DNA from: Lachnospiraceae bacterium
GTDB lineage: Bacteria > Bacillota > Clostridia > Lachnospirales > Lachnospiraceae
Direction of reading: 5' to 3'
Length of the DNA stretch: 5,514 nt
Assembly: GCA_017961385.1 (NCBI GenBank)
Contig: JAGCXJ010000148.1
Span: 1 to 5,514 of the forward strand
Every line of letters begins with the position of its first letter. The first letter of the stretch is position 1. A model generated the notes under the pieces. That model worked only from the letters and a program-made list of their open reading frames with translations, made no database searches and was not told where the DNA came from. Shown one piece after another: positions 1-5,498 of this stretch. The translations under genes were made by a program, and so were the position numbers.

Positions 1-744
1 AATGAGGCTATCGAGATGGCAGGAAGCATCAGCTACGATGTAATCCTTATGGATCAGCGCATGCCCGGTATGGACGGCGTTGAAGCGATGCATGTGATAA
101 AGGAGCAAAAAGACGGAGCAAATATATCTACTCCGATGATATGTCTTACAGCCGATGCCGTAATAGGTGCAAAGGAAAGATATATCTCCCAGGGCTTTAC
201 AGATTATCTTTCAAAGCCGATCGACAGCCTTGCTCTTGAAAAGATGCTAAGGACATATCTTCCGAAAGAAAAGATAATAATCATAGATCCAAAGGATGAT
301 ACACTAACTGACAATGAGGATATACATGTGCATCTTGCAGCGCTGTTTGACGGCGGCATAGAAGTAAGAAAAGGGATCCGCAACTGCGGCGGAGATGAAA
401 AGTTCTATGAAGCAATGCTTGTTGAATACTTTGAGAGCGCAGGCGAGAAAAAGGATCTTATCAACACTTACTTTGAAAAAGAGGATATAAAAAACTACGG
501 AGTCATAGCTCATGCGATCAAGTCGACATCGGCAACGATAGGTGCAGCAAAACTCTCCGAGATGGCAGCAAAGCTTGAGCATGCCGCTGATGAAGAGGAT
601 ATGGATAAGATAAGGGCAATGCATAATGATATGCTCAGTCTCTATGAAAAAACGCTTGATTCCATAAAGCCTGTGATCAACGTTTCAGATAAGCAAAAAG
701 ATAAAACGGAGGATGATGAAGTCCTTGAATTTACTCCATCATAA
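1..744 (+). CDS. Receiver-Hpt C-terminal part of a (probably hybrid) sensor histidine kinase, 5' end cut by window
   Basis: The reading frame is open from base 1, so the ATG at 16 is internal and 247 codons of the C-terminus are present. Counting from base 1, residues ~1-90 are the end of a CheY-like receiver: phosphoacceptor Asp18 in LMDQRMPGMDG, conserved Thr50 in CLTAD, conserved Lys72 in LSKP. The N-terminal acidic residues of the receiver lie upstream. Residues ~115-220 form an Hpt domain with phosphoryl-accepting His171 in AHAIKSTSATIGA. A short acidic, lysine-rich tail follows. Receiver-then-Hpt order is typical of hybrid kinases, where phosphate passes from the kinase core to Asp, then to the Hpt His, then to a separate regulator. 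The kinase core itself is not visible, so a stand-alone receiver-Hpt protein is possible. The next gene starts 5 nt after the stop, so co-transcription is likely. No output regulator is in the window. Confidence 0.9.
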   Translation, partial: NEAIEMAGSISYDVILMDQRMPGMDGVEAMHVIKEQKDGANISTPMICLTADAVIGAKERYISQGFTDYLSKPIDSLALEKMLRTYLPKEKIIIIDPKDDTLTDNEDIHVHLAALFDGGIEVRKGIRNCGGDEKFYEAMLVEYFESAGEKKDLINTYFEKEDIKNYGVIAHAIKSTSATIGAAKLSEMAAKLEHAADEEDMDKIRAMHNDMLSLYEKTLDSIKPVINVSDKQKDKTEDDEVLEFTPS

Positions 745-749
745 GCTGT

Positions 750-2063
750 ATGAGTGAAAAACATAAGATAAGAACACGCAGGTCAAAACACAGACCGGCA
801 TGGGTAAAACTGGATAATACGGCAATTCTGTTTCCTGCCATAGCAAGCAGGGAGATGAGCAATGTCTACAGGATAGCCGTGACCCTGAAAGAGGATATCG
901 ACGGAGAGCTTCTGCAGATGGCCCAGGATTTGGTCCGTCCTCTGTTTTTGGCTTTTCGCATGAATCTAAAGACCGGTATCTTCTGGTACTATCTTGAGGA
1001 GAATGACAGAAAGCCTCCCAAGGTTTACGAGGAGAATTCCTATCCGGGAGCATATATAAACAAGTCACAGAACAACCATTATCTTTTCAGAGTGACATAT
1101 TTTAAAAAGCGTATCAATCTTGAAGTATTCCATGCGCTCACTGACGGATACGGCGGACTTCTGTTCTTAAAGGAGCTCGTATATCAGTATTTAAGACTTG
1201 CTCATCCCGATGAACTGAAGGATGAAAAGGACAGGCTCTCTCCGGGACTGGTCCTTGACATGGAAGACAGCTATGTTAAAAACTTTAAAAGCGCCCAGAG
1301 CAGGAAGGAAGCATATCGCTCCCGCAAATCCGTCATCATAAAGGGAGAGCGTCTCGTAAGAGGCGAGATGGGAGTGATACACGGATATCTTCCTCTCGAT
1401 CAGATAAAGGCAGCGGCAAAGAAGCACAGTGTCACTATAAACCAGTACCTGGTAGGCGCATTTGTTTATTCGATCTATAAGGAATACTTAAAGGGTGCAA
1501 CAAGCGACAGACCGATAAACCTGTGCGTGCCTGTTGACCTTAGAGGATTTTATGACTCGCATACGATAAAGAATTTCTTTGCCATGGTCATGGCGAGGTT
1601 TCAGCCTGAAAAGGAGGAGTATTCCTTTGATGAAGTGCTCGAGATCGTCGCTTCAAGCTTAAAGGAACAGATAACAAAGGAAAATCTGGACAAGATCCTT
1701 TCATACAATGTATCAAACGAGCAGAACATCTTTTTAAAGCCGATACCGTTATTCATCAAGAATATCGCGATAAGGAGCGTATATCACGCGACAGTGGATG
1801 CGACTACGGCAACAATGACAAACATCGGAGATGTAAAGCTGAGAGAGCCCTACGAAAAGTATGTGGAGCATTTCTATGCGATGTTGGCCATGTCGCGAGG
1901 ACAGGAGCTTAAAGGTGCCATCGTATGCTACAACGGTACGCTCATCGTAACATTTACGACACGTTTTTCGGATGTATCGATACAGAAGCGTTTCTTCAGG
2001 ATTATAAGCAATGACTCAGTGGAGGTCGCAATAGAGACCAATGACTACAGAGAAGACGAATGA
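750..2063 (+). CDS. Alcohol-acetyltransferase-like / condensation-domain-fold acyltransferase family protein
   Basis: This 437-residue protein has no signal peptide or membrane helix and is probably cytosolic. The strongest evidence is HALTDGYGG at residues 128-136, which matches the HxxxDG active-site motif of the CoA-dependent acyltransferase superfamily (chloramphenicol acetyltransferase, BAHD, NRPS condensation, alcohol acetyltransferase). The basic N-terminus leads into WVKLDNTAILFPA (18-30), as seen in alcohol-acetyltransferase-like proteins of Clostridia. PVDLRGF (261-267) and TNIGD (357-361) fall where that family has its second-lobe conserved motifs. In this fold His128 would be the general base that activates an acceptor hydroxyl or amine; acceptor and acyl donor are unknown. 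The ATG at 750 is the first start after an in-frame TGA at 726, but no Shine-Dalgarno sequence lies at proper distance. Translation probably depends on ribosomes ending at 744. The 3' end overlaps the next gene by 23 nt. Family is fairly secure; substrate is not. Confidence 0.75.
   Translation: MSEKHKIRTRRSKHRPAWVKLDNTAILFPAIASREMSNVYRIAVTLKEDIDGELLQMAQDLVRPLFLAFRMNLKTGIFWYYLEENDRKPPKVYEENSYPGAYINKSQNNHYLFRVTYFKKRINLEVFHALTDGYGGLLFLKELVYQYLRLAHPDELKDEKDRLSPGLVLDMEDSYVKNFKSAQSRKEAYRSRKSVIIKGERLVRGEMGVIHGYLPLDQIKAAAKKHSVTINQYLVGAFVYSIYKEYLKGATSDRPINLCVPVDLRGFYDSHTIKNFFAMVMARFQPEKEEYSFDEVLEIVASSLKEQITKENLDKILSYNVSNEQNIFLKPIPLFIKNIAIRSVYHATVDATTATMTNIGDVKLREPYEKYVEHFYAMLAMSRGQELKGAIVCYNGTLIVTFTTRFSDVSIQKRFFRIISNDSVEVAIETNDYREDE
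2021..2025 (+). promoter_or_regulatory. Ribosome binding site of the zinc-ribbon membrane protein gene
   Basis: GGAGG lies inside the end of the acyltransferase-like gene, 15 nt before the ATG at 2041. The spacing is longer than usual. The ATG is kept because it is the first start before the zinc ribbon in this frame, and no other in-frame ATG, GTG or TTG precedes the first CxxC. Confidence 0.45.
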
Positions 2064-2772
2064 ATACAAAAGAATAACAACAAGATGTCCGCAGTGCAGG
2101 ATAATACTGTTTGATCAGCCCGAGATCTGTCCCTTATGCCAGTGCGTCATTGAGGAGACAGAAGGTGACGATGAAGCTCATATCAGAGATCTATTTGGCG
2201 AAAATGCGCCGTATCCCGATATAGAGGGCCGAAGAAAGAAGATGAGACTGGCACTCAAGGTAGTACTGTTTATCTTTGTAGTGGCAGAATTTCTCATGAT
2301 AATGATAAACCGCCTTACGGCTGTTAACTATCCCTGGTCGATGATAACGGGCGTGGCGCTGTTGTATATCTATCTGTCGCTCATGTACTGGATAACATAT
2401 GATTCCGGATTTGCATCAAAGGTCGGACTGCAGATAGTTCTGACCTCATGCCTGCTGTTTGCGATAGACTACTTTAACGGAATGAGAGGATGGTCTCTTG
2501 AATGGGCAATACCGGGCATCATTCTTTTGGGAGACCTTATAGTAGCGGTGCTGATGTTAATAAACCGCAGTCGCTGGCAGAGCTATCTTTTGCTGCTTTT
2601 ATTTTTGGCGATATTCTCTTTCATTCTCATAATACTATATCTATGCGGCGTGATCTCAAATATACTGATGCCTCTTATCTGCGAAGCGGTCTCATTTTTA
2701 TATCTTTTTGTTATGATCCTGTTCGGTGAACGAAAGGCGGAGCATGAATTCAGCAGGCGATTCCATATTTAA
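2041..2772 (+). CDS. Zinc-ribbon plus six-helix membrane protein, DUF6320-like
   Basis: The 243-residue protein has two parts. Residues 16-33 form a zinc ribbon with paired cysteines, CPQC (16-19) and CPLC (30-33), predicted to bind one Zn on the cytoplasmic side. After an acidic linker ending APYPD and a basic stretch (GRRKKMR, 63-69) come about six hydrophobic helices, near 70-90, 100-118, 126-143, 155-174, 181-202 and 207-228. A short basic tail ends RRFHI. This layout, including the WSLEW loop and the RRFHI ending, matches my recollection of DUF6320 proteins in Lachnospiraceae, which have no established function. An even helix number places both ends in the cytoplasm. The gene overlaps the acyltransferase-like gene before it and the esterase gene after it. 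The tight coupling suggests the three products act together, for example with this protein as membrane anchor or transporter; that is inference. Confidence 0.75.
   Translation: MTTEKTNEYKRITTRCPQCRIILFDQPEICPLCQCVIEETEGDDEAHIRDLFGENAPYPDIEGRRKKMRLALKVVLFIFVVAEFLMIMINRLTAVNYPWSMITGVALLYIYLSLMYWITYDSGFASKVGLQIVLTSCLLFAIDYFNGMRGWSLEWAIPGIILLGDLIVAVLMLINRSRWQSYLLLLLFLAIFSFILIILYLCGVISNILMPLICEAVSFLYLFVMILFGERKAEHEFSRRFHI
2733..2742 (+). promoter_or_regulatory. Ribosome binding site that fixes the esterase start at 2744
   Basis: AAAGG (2733-2737) and GGAG (2739-2742) lie just before the ATG at 2744; AAAGG has a 6-nt spacer. A GTG at 2726 is in the same frame but has no comparable site upstream, and using it would place this purine-rich stretch inside the coding region. 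The ATG is therefore preferred. Confidence 0.6.
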
Positions 2773-3736
2773 GAATAAAAAGAATACAGAACCTGCAGAA
2801 GATATAAGCTTAAGGGGAAAGACCGCGCGTCACCTTGTAAAGGTCGCAAATCATCTGCCGGTAGTGGGCCCGTTAAGAGTAAACGGCCAGCTCCAGAATC
2901 TTGTAAGCGAGCATGAGAGAGAGTGGAAGTTCTCCGACAGCTTAAGCAACACCGTCATAAACATGGATCTTTACAAGATGGAACTGCTCGAAAAAAAGGA
3001 TGATGAGTCTGACAGACGAAACAGATATGTTATCCTTCAGCTCCACGGCGGAGGCTACTACGGGAAGCTTCACAATACCTACAGGGCAGTTGCTGCTTAT
3101 TATCACGAGCTGACGGGAGGATTTGACGTACTATCCGTGGATTACCGCGTAGCTCCGGAACATCCTTATCCTGCGGCGCTTGAAGACGCGGTAGCATCCT
3201 ATCGCTGGCTCATAGATCATGAGTATCTTGCAGATCATATAGTTGTTTCGGGTGATTCGGCAGGAGGAGGTCTTGCGCTTGCACTCTGTCTGTATCTAAG
3301 AGATCACAAGATGGAGATGCCGGCAGGGATCGTTACAATGAGCGCCTGGGCAGATCTTACAAAGAGCGGTGATTCATATCAGGAAAACTATGACAGCGAT
3401 CCGATATTCGGAGGCTCTAAACATACACTTGTCTACAAGAAGGGATATTATGTCAACCAGAATCCCGCAACACCGTATATATCACCGATCTACGGAGTAT
3501 TCAACTCTTTCCCGCCCATGCTGATGCAGGTGGGAGAGCTTGAGATGCTGCTTGACGATACGGTTTCTGTTGCAGCCAAGGCTAAGGCTGCGGGCGTAAA
3601 GGTAAGAAAACATATATATCCGGGGATGTTTCATGTATTTCAGCTGGGCCTTGGAACTTTTCCCGAATCAAAGGAAGCCTGGGAGGAGATAAAGCAGTTC
3701 ATACATATAATAACAGGGGAGGGCTTTTTTGATTGA
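2744..3736 (+). CDS. Alpha/beta hydrolase, hormone-sensitive-lipase (GDSAGG) family esterase
   Basis: The product is a 330-residue serine hydrolase. Numbered from the ATG at 2744, HGGG (101-104) is the oxyanion-hole motif of the bacterial HSL family, and YRVAPEHPYPAALED (134-148) is a typical block of the same family. GDSAGG (170-175) carries the nucleophile Ser172. The catalytic acid aligns best with Glu267 in GELEMLLDD, in place of the more common Asp, and His297 in PGMFHVF completes the triad. Such enzymes hydrolyse short to medium acyl esters; the natural substrate is unknown. There is no signal peptide, so it is probably cytosolic. The first ~90 residues resemble the cap region of the family. 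The gene overlaps the DUF6320-like gene by 29 nt and the next gene by 4 nt. An esterase coupled to an acyltransferase-like gene suggests opposing or sequential steps on one acylated compound, which is inference. Confidence 0.88.
   Translation: MNSAGDSIFKNKKNTEPAEDISLRGKTARHLVKVANHLPVVGPLRVNGQLQNLVSEHEREWKFSDSLSNTVINMDLYKMELLEKKDDESDRRNRYVILQLHGGGYYGKLHNTYRAVAAYYHELTGGFDVLSVDYRVAPEHPYPAALEDAVASYRWLIDHEYLADHIVVSGDSAGGGLALALCLYLRDHKMEMPAGIVTMSAWADLTKSGDSYQENYDSDPIFGGSKHTLVYKKGYYVNQNPATPYISPIYGVFNSFPPMLMQVGELEMLLDDTVSVAAKAKAAGVKVRKHIYPGMFHVFQLGLGTFPESKEAWEEIKQFIHIITGEGFFD
3715..3723 (+). promoter_or_regulatory. Strong ribosome binding site for the TTG start at 3733
   Basis: AGGGGAGGG lies inside the last codons of the esterase gene, 9 nt before the TTG at 3733. 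It is the main support for the unusual start codon, because the next in-frame ATG lies far inside the protein, beyond the first membrane helix. Confidence 0.7.
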
Positions 3737-4440
3737 ACAGACAGTATGACAACACAACACCTACTGAGAAGCTTTTGTTTTCCATTTTTTCCTTCATAGG
3801 GATACTGTTTATCATAATCTCAGTAGTATGCGGTATAAACGGAAGCAGAAAGAACAGGGAATACGAGCATGTAACGGGACAGATAGTCGACATAGTACGT
3901 TACGATGACAATTATGATGTCTATGTATCATACAGATTAAACGGAAACGATTATGATGATATATTGATAAATACCTATACATCATCCATGCGAAAAGGTG
4001 CTGATATAGAGCTTTTGGTGGATCCTGACGATCCTTTCAAAGCAGACAGCCCTGCTGGTTCGTTCATCCTGGTCATCGTATTCGGTATAATGGGTGTTGC
4101 ATTTGCCTGCGTAGGGATAATACCCTTGGCGTTAAAGGAAAAGAGAAGAAGAAAGAACGAGGATCTTGTAAACAACGGCACGGCCGTATGGGCAAAGGTC
4201 CATCATGTTGAAGTCAATTCAACATATGCTGTAAATAACGTGCATCCCAGACGTATCGTTGCGGTATATACCGATGAATACACCGGAGAGGAGATCGAGT
4301 TTAAGAGCGAGAACATCTTTGATATAGGCTTCTGTGACAGTGTAGCAGAAGGCAGCGAAGTCAGAGTCTACATGGACAGAGCCGATCATTCAAAATACTT
4401 TGTCGATTATGAGAGCATAAATAATGAAACAGCATGGTAG
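3733..4440 (+). CDS. Two-helix membrane protein with two DUF3592-like halves, TTG start
   Basis: The start is a TTG sharing TTGA with the esterase stop, supported by the strong ribosome binding site just before it; this gives 235 residues. Helix 1 spans about 13-34. Residues 47-105 form a small beta-rich domain running from HVTGQIVDI through YVSYRLNGNDYDD to VDPDDPFKAD, the pattern of DUF3592 proteins. Helix 2 spans about 109-134, followed by a basic stretch (KEKRRRKN, 135-142) that argues for a cytoplasmic C-terminus. The C-terminal part (147-228) repeats the layout: GTAVWAKVHHVEV, IVAVYTDEYTGEEIEF, then VRVYMDRADHSKYFVD. One copy of the fold would therefore sit on each side of the membrane. 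DUF3592 has no established biochemical role. As the last gene of the apparent operon it may be an accessory membrane factor of the acyltransferase/esterase genes. Its stop abuts the stop of the convergent lysR gene. Confidence 0.75.
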   Translation: MNRQYDNTTPTEKLLFSIFSFIGILFIIISVVCGINGSRKNREYEHVTGQIVDIVRYDDNYDVYVSYRLNGNDYDDILINTYTSSMRKGADIELLVDPDDPFKADSPAGSFILVIVFGIMGVAFACVGIIPLALKEKRRRKNEDLVNNGTAVWAKVHHVEVNSTYAVNNVHPRRIVAVYTDEYTGEEIEFKSENIFDIGFCDSVAEGSEVRVYMDRADHSKYFVDYESINNETAW

Positions 4441-5322
4441 TCATGATATTACCAGATCCATGAATTTCTTTGCCGATACGGAAGCCTCCGTATTTTTCAT
4501 CGAGAGCATGCTCACAGCTCTGTCGGGAAGCGTTTCGGAAAGCTTAAGCTTTTTTACGCTGCCTGCTTTAAGTGCAGCCTGTGAGAATTCCTCAGTGATA
4601 CCTGCAACGCCAAGGCCGATGCCGGCAAGAGATATTAAAAGCTCATAACTTGCAAGCTCTATTTCGGGCTCAAGTCTTAAACCGTGTTTTAGGAAGCAGT
4701 CCTCAAGAAACCTTCTTGAGCCTGCTTCTTTTTCTAGCAGTATCAGAGGAAGCTTTGAAATCTCTTTAAGAGTATAGGTCTTATCAAAATCAATATCGTA
4801 ATCGGGTGCAGCAACAAAGGCCGTATGAGTCTTGAAGCACATATATGATTCGAAATGCTCGTCCCTTTCATTGGTCGTAGCAAATGCTATATCGACAATA
4901 CCGCTGTTCAGATAATTCATTACACGCTTTGAAGTGCCGTTTAATATCTTTACTCTTACTCCGGGGTAGAGCTTGTGATATTCATGAAGTATATTTAACA
5001 GATAGCTTTCTGTCAGAGTGTTGCTGGCTCCTATCTTAAGCTCGCCTCTTACCAGATTCTTGGATTCGCCGAGTCTTGTTTCACCGGCTTCCAGAAGAGA
5101 GAGCGCGCTTGAAACATATTCATATAGAGTATTTCCGTCAGCAGTTAACATAACTCCGCGAGAAGTTCTTGAAAAAAGCCTTACTCCCAGTGAATCCTCG
5201 AGTATCTTTACCGACTGGCTGACTGCCGACTGGCTAAGATACAGTTCCTTTGCACAGGCTGAGATATTGCCTGAATCAGCTACAGCCTTAAAGATCTTGT
5301 AATGTTCAAGTTTTGCCTGCAT
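4441..5322 (-). CDS. LysR-family transcriptional regulator
   Basis: This 293-residue protein has a LysR N-terminal winged helix-turn-helix (residues ~3-62): LEHYKIFKAVADSGNISACA, then the recognition helix region LSQSAVSQSVKILED and the wing LGVRLFSRTSRGVMLTADG. A linker helix (65-90) leads to the effector-binding domain (~94-290), beginning GELKIGASNTLTESYLL and including SGIVDIAF and GIGLGVAGI. Such proteins are usually tetramers that sense a small molecule and activate a divergent gene while repressing their own. The effector cannot be deduced. The start at 5322 is chosen over the in-frame ATG at 5355 because AAGGAGG lies 6 nt upstream and family members begin just before the HTH. The gene is divergent from a gene starting at 5499, and the region between carries a perfect LysR box. 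It converges end to end with the + strand operon, leaving no room for a terminator between the stops. Confidence 0.93.
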   Translation of the reverse strand: MQAKLEHYKIFKAVADSGNISACAKELYLSQSAVSQSVKILEDSLGVRLFSRTSRGVMLTADGNTLYEYVSSALSLLEAGETRLGESKNLVRGELKIGASNTLTESYLLNILHEYHKLYPGVRVKILNGTSKRVMNYLNSGIVDIAFATTNERDEHFESYMCFKTHTAFVAAPDYDIDFDKTYTLKEISKLPLILLEKEAGSRRFLEDCFLKHGLRLEPEIELASYELLISLAGIGLGVAGITEEFSQAALKAGSVKKLKLSETLPDRAVSMLSMKNTEASVSAKKFMDLVIS

Positions 5323-5328
5323 TATATT

Positions 5329-5335
5329 CCTCCTT
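5329..5335 (-). promoter_or_regulatory. Ribosome binding site of the lysR-type gene
   Basis: On the - strand this reads AAGGAGG, a full match to the anti-Shine-Dalgarno sequence, 6 nt before the ATG at 5322. It rules out the longer reading from 5355, which would place this site inside the coding region. Confidence 0.85.
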
Positions 5336-5339
5336 AAAT

Positions 5340-5356
5340 TATGTAAACCATACATA
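5340..5356. promoter_or_regulatory. Inverted repeat upstream of the lysR ribosome binding site, possible autoregulatory operator
   Basis: TATGTA (5340-5345) and TACATA (5351-5356) are perfect 6-bp arms around a 5-bp spacer. T5342 and A5354 are also separated by 11 bases, so the element fits the T-N11-A dyad preferred by LysR proteins. It lies 5 bp upstream of the lysR ribosome binding site, where bound protein could block lysR expression. Being AT-rich it could be fortuitous. Confidence 0.4.
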
Positions 5357-5379
5357 TGATATAAGAAAAACTGATATCA
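5357..5379. promoter_or_regulatory. Canonical LysR (T-N11-A) recognition site
   Basis: TGATAT (5357-5362) and ATATCA (5374-5379) are perfect inverted arms separated by 11 bp, which matches the T-N11-A LysR consensus exactly. The centre, 5368, is about 65 bp upstream of the start point predicted from the -10 at 5421-5426. That is where LysR activators normally place their recognition site. The right arm lies within the palindrome CTGATATCAG (5371-5380). The adjacent gene encodes a LysR protein, so it is the obvious ligand. Confidence 0.7.
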
Positions 5380-5395
5380 GACATTAAAATATTCT

Positions 5396-5409
5396 GATTT
5401 ACTTATATC
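5396..5409. promoter_or_regulatory. Possible LysR activation half-site overlapping the -35
   Basis: GATTT (5396-5400) and ATATC (5405-5409) form a dyad with one mismatch, resembling the arms of the perfect site at 5357-5379 but with a shorter spacer. It covers the -35 at 5398-5403. LysR activators typically occupy a weaker activation site there, whose spacing to the recognition site changes when inducer binds. CTTATATC (5402-5409) also mirrors GATATAAG at 5358-5365. Confidence 0.4.
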
Positions 5410-5426
5410 TGTGATTCGATTATAAT
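5398..5426 (+). promoter_or_regulatory. Sigma-A-type promoter of the divergent + strand gene
   Basis: The -10 is a perfect TATAAT (5421-5426). A 17-bp spacer separates it from TTTACT (5398-5403), a 4-of-6 match to the -35 consensus. Predicted transcription start is near 5432-5434, leaving an untranslated leader of about 65 nt before the ATG at 5499. A weak -35 under a LysR site is typical of activator-dependent promoters. Confidence 0.7.
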
Positions 5427-5433
5427 CATTATT

Positions 5434-5456
5434 GCTGACTCACGCAAGTGATCGGC
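5434..5456 (+). other. GNRA-capped stem-loop at the predicted 5' end of the divergent transcript
   Basis: Bases 5434-5443 pair with 5448-5456: nine base pairs including one G-U, with a single bulged C at 5439 and the four-base loop GCAA (5444-5447), a stable GNRA tetraloop. The hairpin begins within a base or two of the predicted transcription start. Hairpins at the extreme 5' end can protect bacterial mRNA from decay. No U tract follows, so it is not a terminator. No known riboswitch was recognised. Confidence 0.45.
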
Positions 5457-5487
5457 TATTGCAAGTGTTTTATATTGGGGTATTCCC

Positions 5488-5493
5488 GGGAGG
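5488..5493 (+). promoter_or_regulatory. Ribosome binding site of the divergent + strand gene
   Basis: GGGAGG lies 5 nt before the ATG at 5499. Upstream GGG (5477-5479) can pair with CCC (5485-5487) directly before it, and wobble pairs could extend this weakly into the first two G of the site, a possible mild brake on translation. Confidence 0.7.
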
Positions 5494-5498
5494 TAAAA

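Noticed and set aside
304..624. 106-codon open frame on the - strand opposite the Hpt domain
   Set aside because: It lacks family resemblance, is cysteine-rich and low in coding character, and lies fully antisense to a clear receiver-Hpt gene. The other long frames opposite or within genes (739-1068, 1191-1427, 2502-2729, 3699-3893, 3975-4181, 4424-4648, 5018-5302) are rejected for the same reasons.
2726..2743. GTG at 2726 as the start of the esterase
   Set aside because: It has no ribosome binding site at proper distance, whereas the ATG at 2744 has AAAGG/GGAG just upstream.
4530..4559. Imperfect + strand hairpin (GCGT...ACGC with AAAGC-TTAA-GCTTT inside) followed by T residues, as a terminator for the + strand operon
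   Set aside because: The inner stem is only five AT-rich pairs and the T run is part of the stem. On the - strand the palindrome is explained by repeated Lys-Leu codons (KKLKL) of the lysR gene.
5323..5355. Longer lysR reading starting at the ATG at 5355
   Set aside because: It would place the perfect AAGGAGG ribosome binding site inside the coding region and add 11 residues not typical of the family.
5356..5361. TATCAT on the - strand as the lysR -10 element
   Set aside because: No acceptable -35 is found at 16-18 bp upstream. The lysR promoter must lie in this region, but I cannot place it with confidence.
5477..5493. GGGG...CCC pairing before the ribosome binding site as a riboswitch or strong translational lock
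   Set aside because: Only three G-C pairs with a five-base loop are available, plus weak wobbles, so it can at most have a minor effect.
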